This document shows positions 59,457-64,000 of a stretch of DNA of 64,000 nt, piece after piece. The stretch spans positions 1,178,001 to 1,242,000 of the forward strand of contig NZ_JAFMTB010000002.1 in assembly GCF_017916475.1 (NCBI RefSeq). Reading direction: 5' to 3'. The stretch is from Patulibacter sp. SYSU D01012. GTDB taxonomy: Bacteria; Actinomycetota; Thermoleophilia; Solirubrobacterales; Solirubrobacteraceae. The first letter of the stretch is position 1. The number at the start of each line of letters is the position of its first letter. Below the pieces are notes generated by a model. The model did no database searches. It saw only the letters and a program-made list of their open reading frames with translations, and was not told the DNA's origin. The position numbers and the translations under genes are program-made.

Positions 59457-62400
59457 ATGCCTCACCGTCTCGTCGTCCGCGCCGTGCTTCCAGCGCTCGC
59501 GGGCGCCGCCGCCCTGACCTCGACCGCCGCGGCCGCCCCGCCCACGGTCCTGCCCACCCCCGAAGAGGCGCGGACGTTCGCGACCACGAACGGCGGATGG
59601 ACGAGCGCCGTCGACTACGGCGGGCTCGCCTGCATCCCCGGCGTCACCTGCCCCACCGCCACGCCGAGCTACCGCTCGACCGGCGGCTTCGGCGGCGCCG
59701 CGGACGGCCACCTGCGCGACACGTTCGGCACCCTCCTCGGCGTCCTGGGGACCACGACGATCACGTGGACCTCCCCGTCGTTCGCCGCGCCGTCCGGCAC
59801 CGACGTGGCGAGCCTGTCGGTGAAGGTCCGCCCGCAGATCGCGTCCCTCCTGGCCATCGGCAGCGTCCGCCTGACGCGGCGCCTGGTCGACGTGAACGAC
59901 CCGGCGTCCTCCACCGCGCTGCCGGACGTGTCGCTGTCGGCGGCGTCGGCGTCCTTCGGCACGCAGACCGTCGTCGTCCCGCCCTCCGCCCTGGTCGCCG
60001 GGCGCACCTACCGCCTGGCGCTCGGCGTGGCGGTGACCACCAACGTGTCCGCGGTCACGAGCGGCAACGTGGACCTGGACGACGTCGCCCTCACCCTGGA
60101 GTCGCTCGCCGGCCCGCGCGACCTGACGGCCAGCGTGCCTGCCACCGGCCCGCTGCGCGTGACCGGCTCGGTCGACGCCCACGGGCTCGACACGAGCGTC
60201 ACCGTCGAGTACGGGACGACGACGAGCTACGGCGCCACGACGACCGCCGTGCAGCTGCCCGGCAGCACGACCGGCCCCCAGCCGTTCTCGGTGCCGCTCA
60301 CCGGGCTGCAGCCCGGGCAGACCTACCACTACCGCGTGCGCGCCGAGAACGCCGAGGGGCCCGTCACCACCGCGGACGCCACCTTCGTCGCCCCGTCGCC
60401 CCCGTCCACCGCCGCGCCGACGATCTCCGGCGCCGGCAACGCCCGGACCCGCACGGTGACGTTCAGCCGCGCCTCCGACGTGACCGACGCCGTCGTCGAG
60501 CTGCTCGACGCCGGCGGCGCCGTGCAGCAGAGCTGGCCGGACGCGGGGAACGACGGCACCGAGGTCATCACGCTGCCCGACGCCGACGGGACGTACGACG
60601 TGCGCGTGCGCCGGACGACGAACCGCGCCCTGGAGTCGACGAGCGCCGTGGCGCAGGCGACGCTCGACCGGACCGGGCCCGACACGTCCGGCCTGGAGCT
60701 CGCGGTCACGCCCGTGGCGTCGCCGGAGATCGCCCGCACGGTCACGCTGAACCGCCCGTCCGACGCCACCACGGTGACCGCGCAGGTGCTCGACGCCGAC
60801 GGCGCCCCCGTCGGCGCCGCGACGACGGTGACGGGCGGCAGCGCCCAGGTGCAGCTCGGGTCCACCGACGGCACCTACCGGGTGCGCGTGACGCTGACCG
60901 ACGCGGCCGGCAACGACTCCGTCGTGACGAGCCCGGCGCTGACCCTCGACCGGCAGGCCCCCGACGCCGGGCCGGCGCCGACGATCACCGGCGACGGCAA
61001 CGCCCGCGGGCGCACCGTGACCTTCACCCGCGACGCGTCGGCCACCGACGTGGCGCTCGAGGTCCTCGGCGCCGACGGCACCGTGCTCGACACCGTGGCG
61101 GTGCCCTCGGGCGACAGCGGCGAGATCACCCTGCCGGACGCCGACGGCGCCTACGCGGTGCGGGTGCGGCAGGCCGACGCCGCCGGCAACGTCGACCGCA
61201 GCCCGACCGCGCCGGCCGTCCTGGACCGCGTCGCCCCGCAGCCCGGCCCCGCGCCGACCGTCACCGGCGACCAGAACGGCCGCACCCGCTCCGTCGCGTT
61301 CACCCGCGCCTCCGACGCCGCCACCGTGGCGGTCGAGATCCGGGACGCCGACGACCGGCTCGTCGACAGCGTCGCGGTGCCGTCCGGCGACCGCGCCGAC
61401 GTGACGCTCCCCGACGTCGACGGCACCTACACCGTGCGCGTGCGGCAGACCGACGCCGCCGGCAACGACGCGCGCACGCCCGGCACGGACGTCGTGCTCG
61501 ACCGCCAGGCTCCCGATCCCGGCCCCGCGCCGACCGTCGACGGGTCCGCCACCGGCCGCGAGCGGACCGTGCGCTTCGTGCGCGACCCCTCCGCGACGAC
61601 GGTGACCGTCGAGCTGCTCGACGCCGACGGCGGACTCCTCGACGCGATCGCCGTGCCCAGCGGCGACGAGGCCGACGTCACGCTGCCCGACCGCGACGGC
61701 GCCTACGGGATCCGCGTCCGGCAGGTCGACGCTGCGGGCAACGTCGCGCGCACGCCGACCGCCGAGGTCGTCCTGGACCGCGAGGCCCCGGACCCGGGCC
61801 CCGCGCCGACCGTCCCGAGCGGCACCGACGGCACCGCGCCGTTCACGGTCTCCTTCGTCCGCGATCCGAGCGCCGCCGAGGTGCGGGTCGAGGTGCTCGA
61901 CGCGAGCGGCACCGTCGTGGCCACCGTCCCCGTCCCCTCGGGCGACACCGCCACGGTCACCCTGCCCGCCGCGGCCGGCGCCTACACGATCCGCGTGGTG
62001 CAGGTCGACGCCGCCGGCAACAGCGCCGTCACGGCCGCGACCACGGTCGAGCGCCGCGTCGCGGGGCCGGAGACCCCGGCGACGCCGCAGACGCCGACGA
62101 CGCCGCAGGGCACGACGCCGACGACGCCGGCCGACCCGCCGCGCAGCGTCCTGGACGCCGCGGAGTGCCCCCGTCCCACGACCGCCGTGACGACCGTCGC
62201 GCGCGCCGGCGGACGCATCGTCGTGCGCGGGTACTCGTCGAGCCCCCGCGGGACGAAGCTCGCGGTGATCGACGGACGCAACCGCCGCGTCGGCACGGCC
62301 GTCGTCGGCGCTGACGGCCGCTTCGGCATCCGCGTGGCGCCGACGGCGAAGCTGCGCCGCAACGACGTGCGCTACCGCGTCGTCGACCGGGGGCGCAGCT

Positions 62401-62705
62401 CGATCGGCGTCCAGCTGCACCGCGCCAACGCGCTCACCGCCGTCCGACGCTCCGGCGGGACGGTCACCCTGCGGGGCCGCGTGGACCTGCGGCGCATCGG
62501 GCGCGCGCGCTCCATCCTGGCGTTCGGCGGCGCCGGCGCGTGCCCCGACCCGCGCGGCACGCTGCGGCCCGTCGGGCGCGCCCGCATCGACGCCAAGGGC
62601 CGCTACCGCCTGACGGTGCGCGCCGAGGCGACCGGACGCCTGCTGGTCGGCACCCGCGTGCGCGGCAGCCGCGCCTCGGCCCGCAGCGCCTACGTGGTCC
62701 GCTGA
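59457..62705 (+). CDS. Very large secreted repeat protein with tandem Ig-like modules (1082 aa)
   Basis: This 1082-residue exported protein has a signal peptide (VLPALAGAAALTSTAAAA). An N-terminal domain of about 190 residues is followed by a fibronectin III-like domain (LTGLQPGQTYHYRVRAENAEG). Six tandem modules of about 92 residues then follow, each ending like DADGxYxVRVRQxDAAGN. A Thr/Pro linker (TPATPQTPTTPQGTTPTTP) and a basic C-terminal domain of about 170 residues complete it. ATG 59457 with GAAGGA 7 bases upstream. Repeat length and linkage suggest a stalk-like adhesin or surface-layer protein. No sortase motif. Confidence 0.88.
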   Translation: MPHRLVVRAVLPALAGAAALTSTAAAAPPTVLPTPEEARTFATTNGGWTSAVDYGGLACIPGVTCPTATPSYRSTGGFGGAADGHLRDTFGTLLGVLGTTTITWTSPSFAAPSGTDVASLSVKVRPQIASLLAIGSVRLTRRLVDVNDPASSTALPDVSLSAASASFGTQTVVVPPSALVAGRTYRLALGVAVTTNVSAVTSGNVDLDDVALTLESLAGPRDLTASVPATGPLRVTGSVDAHGLDTSVTVEYGTTTSYGATTTAVQLPGSTTGPQPFSVPLTGLQPGQTYHYRVRAENAEGPVTTADATFVAPSPPSTAAPTISGAGNARTRTVTFSRASDVTDAVVELLDAGGAVQQSWPDAGNDGTEVITLPDADGTYDVRVRRTTNRALESTSAVAQATLDRTGPDTSGLELAVTPVASPEIARTVTLNRPSDATTVTAQVLDADGAPVGAATTVTGGSAQVQLGSTDGTYRVRVTLTDAAGNDSVVTSPALTLDRQAPDAGPAPTITGDGNARGRTVTFTRDASATDVALEVLGADGTVLDTVAVPSGDSGEITLPDADGAYAVRVRQADAAGNVDRSPTAPAVLDRVAPQPGPAPTVTGDQNGRTRSVAFTRASDAATVAVEIRDADDRLVDSVAVPSGDRADVTLPDVDGTYTVRVRQTDAAGNDARTPGTDVVLDRQAPDPGPAPTVDGSATGRERTVRFVRDPSATTVTVELLDADGGLLDAIAVPSGDEADVTLPDRDGAYGIRVRQVDAAGNVARTPTAEVVLDREAPDPGPAPTVPSGTDGTAPFTVSFVRDPSAAEVRVEVLDASGTVVATVPVPSGDTATVTLPAAAGAYTIRVVQVDAAGNSAVTAATTVERRVAGPETPATPQTPTTPQGTTPTTPADPPRSVLDAAECPRPTTAVTTVARAGGRIVVRGYSSSPRGTKLAVIDGRNRRVGTAVVGADGRFGIRVAPTAKLRRNDVRYRVVDRGRSSIGVQLHRANALTAVRRSGGTVTLRGRVDLRRIGRARSILAFGGAGACPDPRGTLRPVGRARIDAKGRYRLTVRAEATGRLLVGTRVRGSRASARSAYVVR
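60409..62060 (+). repeat. Six tandem modules, period 276 bp
   Basis: Equivalent codons (GTY/GAY of DG[TA]Y) occur at 60589, 60871, 61147, 61423, 61699 and 61978. Spacings are 282, 276, 276, 276 and 279 bases. The central copies are most alike, consistent with expansion by unequal crossing over. All lie inside the 59457-62705 gene. Confidence 0.85.
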
Positions 62706-62712
62706 CCGGCGC

Positions 62713-62738
62713 CGGGGGCGGGCCGCCGCCCGCCCCCG
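62713..62738 (+). terminator. Hairpin after the repeat-protein gene
   Basis: An 11-bp perfect stem cgggggcgggc / gcccgcccccg with loop cgcc begins 8 bases after the stop at 62705. Confidence 0.65.
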
Positions 62739-62904
62739 CCCGCCGGCTCCTCCCCCGGCGGCCCCTCGGCGGCGACGGTGGCCCGCTGCCGCCGAGGGGC
62801 CGCCGGGGGCGCGGAACGCAACGTCCGTGCAGCGTTGGCGCGCCACATCGCCCGTTCGGCGGGCCCGCGCCCGCCGCGACGCTCTGTGCGCTCGCGCACC
62901 CATG

Positions 62905-62910
62905 TAGGTT
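62905..62910 (+). promoter_or_regulatory. Possible -10 of the acetyl-CoA synthetase gene
   Basis: TAGGTT lies 69 bases before the ATG at 62980. The same hexamer with similar neighbours occurs at 42238-42243 (minus) and 47529-47534. The -35 is not evident. The rest of the 274-base spacer shows nothing else. Confidence 0.3.
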
Positions 62911-62979
62911 CGAGGTCGAGGCCGCGCCCACCGCGCGTCGCCGCCCTTCCCCGCCCCGATCTCGACGGAGGACCCCGAG

Positions 62980-64000
62980 ATGAGCACCGAGACCCCGAGG
63001 ACCCTGACGGAGGACGGCGTCGAAGCCCGCCTGAGCGAGCTGCTCGGCCAGGAGCGCTTCACGCCGCCGGCCCCGTTCGCCGCGCAGGCCGAGATCACGG
63101 ACCCCGAGCTGCGCGCCCGCGCGGCCGCCGATCCCGTCGCCTACTGGGAGGAGCAGGCCCGCCAGCTGCGCTGGAGCCAGGAGTGGACGACGGCCCTGAA
63201 CGAGGACGACGCCCCCTTCTACCGCTGGTTCGAGGGCGGCCGGATCAACGTCTCGGACAACTGCCTGGACCGCCACGTCGAGGCCGGCCGCGGCGACCGG
63301 GTCGCCTACCACTGGCACGGCGAGGAGGGCGAGACGCGCGACGTCACGTACGCCGAGCTGCTGGACCAGACCGCCCGCTTCGCCGGCGCGCTGCGGCAGC
63401 TCGGGGTGCAGCAGGGCGACGTCGTCGGGATCTACCTGCCGATGATCCCCGAGGTCGTCGTCGCGATGCTCGCGTGCACCCGCATCGGCGCGGTGCACAA
63501 CGTCGTCTTCGGCGGCTTCTCGGCCGGGTCGGTCGCCGAGCGCATGGAGGTCTCGGGCGCGAAGGTGCTCGTCACCGCCGACGGCTCGCGCCGCAAGGGC
63601 AAGACCACGGCCGTCAAGCCCGAGGTCGACCGCACCATGGGCCAGCTCGACGGCCTGGAGAAGATCGTCGTCGTCCGCCACGCCGGCCTGGACGACACCC
63701 CGATGACCGACGGGCGCGACGTCTTCTTCGACGAGGTCGTCGCCGCGGCGGAGCCGGTCGATCCGGAGCCGCTCGACGCCGAGGCGCCGATGTTCATCCT
63801 GTACTCCTCCGGCTCGACGGCGAAGCCGAAGGGGATCCAGCACACGACCGGCGGCTACCTGACCGGCGTGACGACGACGCTGCGCCAGGTCTTCGACCTG
63901 CAGGACGACGACGTCTACTGGTGCTCGGCCGACGTCGGCTGGATCACCGGCCACTCCTACATCGTCTACGGCCCGCTCGCGAACGGCGTCACCTCGGTGA
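62980..64000 (+). CDS. acsA: Acetyl-CoA synthetase, N-terminal part (cut by window edge)
   Basis: The first 340 residues of an AMP-forming acetyl-CoA synthetase (family length about 650), which makes acetyl-CoA from acetate, ATP and CoA. Recognisable pieces are PVAYWEEQARQLRW, WFEGGRINVSDNCLDRH, YLPMIPEVVVAMLACTRIGA, VVFGGFSAGSVAER and the A3 P-loop YSSGSTAKPKG. Later HTTGGYL and SADVGWITGHSYIVYGPL are also present. The P-loop glycine is Ala here, which I recall from other actinobacterial enzymes. GGAGG about 9 bases before ATG 62980. The AMP-binding C-terminal domain and the regulatory lysine are outside the window. Confidence 0.95.
   Translation, partial: MSTETPRTLTEDGVEARLSELLGQERFTPPAPFAAQAEITDPELRARAAADPVAYWEEQARQLRWSQEWTTALNEDDAPFYRWFEGGRINVSDNCLDRHVEAGRGDRVAYHWHGEEGETRDVTYAELLDQTARFAGALRQLGVQQGDVVGIYLPMIPEVVVAMLACTRIGAVHNVVFGGFSAGSVAERMEVSGAKVLVTADGSRRKGKTTAVKPEVDRTMGQLDGLEKIVVVRHAGLDDTPMTDGRDVFFDEVVAAAEPVDPEPLDAEAPMFILYSSGSTAKPKGIQHTTGGYLTGVTTTLRQVFDLQDDDVYWCSADVGWITGHSYIVYGPLANGVTSV

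Noticed and set aside
59406-63098. A 1230-codon minus-strand frame opposite the giant repeat protein
   Set aside because: Antisense shadow: its repeats mirror the 276-bp modules and it has no ribosome site or protein-like composition.
63811-63843. Ala instead of Gly in the acetyl-CoA synthetase P-loop as an inactivating change
   Set aside because: I recall the same SGTTAKPKG-type loop from other actinobacterial enzymes, so it is probably normal.

Overview
The window looks like chromosomal DNA of a high-GC actinobacterium. GC is very high throughout most of it, GTG starts are common, and stop/start overlaps of the ATGA or GTGA type are frequent. The gene set includes an MhuD-type haem monooxygenase, a DesA3-type acyl desaturase with its ferredoxin-reductase partner, an ECF sigma factor and many secreted proteins with Ala-rich signal peptides. 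Large modular secreted proteins and the CPPGTTNPAYC-type secreted proteins point by inference to Thermoleophilia/Solirubrobacterales (Solirubrobacter, Conexibacter or Patulibacter-like). No rRNA, tRNA, CRISPR array or complete insertion sequence was seen.

Layout. 0-5.6 kb: two tandem paralogous large secreted proteins; the first runs off the left edge. 6.1-9.2 kb: a flavin reductase, an MhuD-like protein, a short LysR-type regulator and a TetR regulator. 9.3-13.1 kb: a membrane-lipid desaturation operon (ferredoxin reductase, desaturase, two small proteins), divergent from the TetR gene and with a dyad on its promoter. 13.1-17.7 kb: Nudix hydrolase, two adjacent degenerate GGDEF proteins, YqeY, small one-TM proteins, a CpsB-type PHP phosphatase and a ManC-type cupin. 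18-24.4 kb: an MFS transporter, secreted proteins including two RTX-like paralogues, and a glycoside hydrolase. 25.1-37.9 kb: polysaccharide genes. These are an O-antigen-ligase-like protein, an ECF sigma factor, then a Wzx/Wzy-type cluster (sugar-1-phosphate transferase, glycosyltransferases, pyruvyl transferase, flippase, methyltransferase, Wzz/tyrosine kinase, Wzy polymerase). From about 30.6 to 37.9 kb base composition is visibly less GC-rich, which suggests acquisition by transfer. 37.9-45.9 kb: a Tim44-like protein, an adhesin-like protein with SdrB-like and DUF11 domains, and two coupled collagen-like proteins. 45.9-47.4 kb: a GDP-mannose pyrophosphorylase-like enzyme and two small membrane proteins. 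47.9-57.2 kb: a tightly coupled seven-gene operon around a family-2 glycosyltransferase fused to an MshEN (c-di-GMP-binding type) domain. 57.2-64 kb: two more secreted proteins, one with six tandem ~92-residue modules, and the start of acetyl-CoA synthetase.

How the genes fit together. The dominant theme is the cell envelope. The Wzx/Wzy cluster, the scattered PHP phosphatase, the cupin and the GDP-mannose enzyme can be joined into one exopolysaccharide pathway. The 47.9-57.2 kb operon looks like a second, synthase-type polysaccharide export system that could respond to c-di-GMP. It encodes a synthase, a GT-C-like membrane protein and three lipoproteins, one of them PstS-like with a coiled-coil insertion. 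This operon is the best candidate here for an undescribed system. Convergent genes are often separated by strong GC-rich hairpins. A palindromic element with a shared 15-bp flank occurs at two unlinked places (7.5 kb and 19.6 kb), each time pointing at a gene start.
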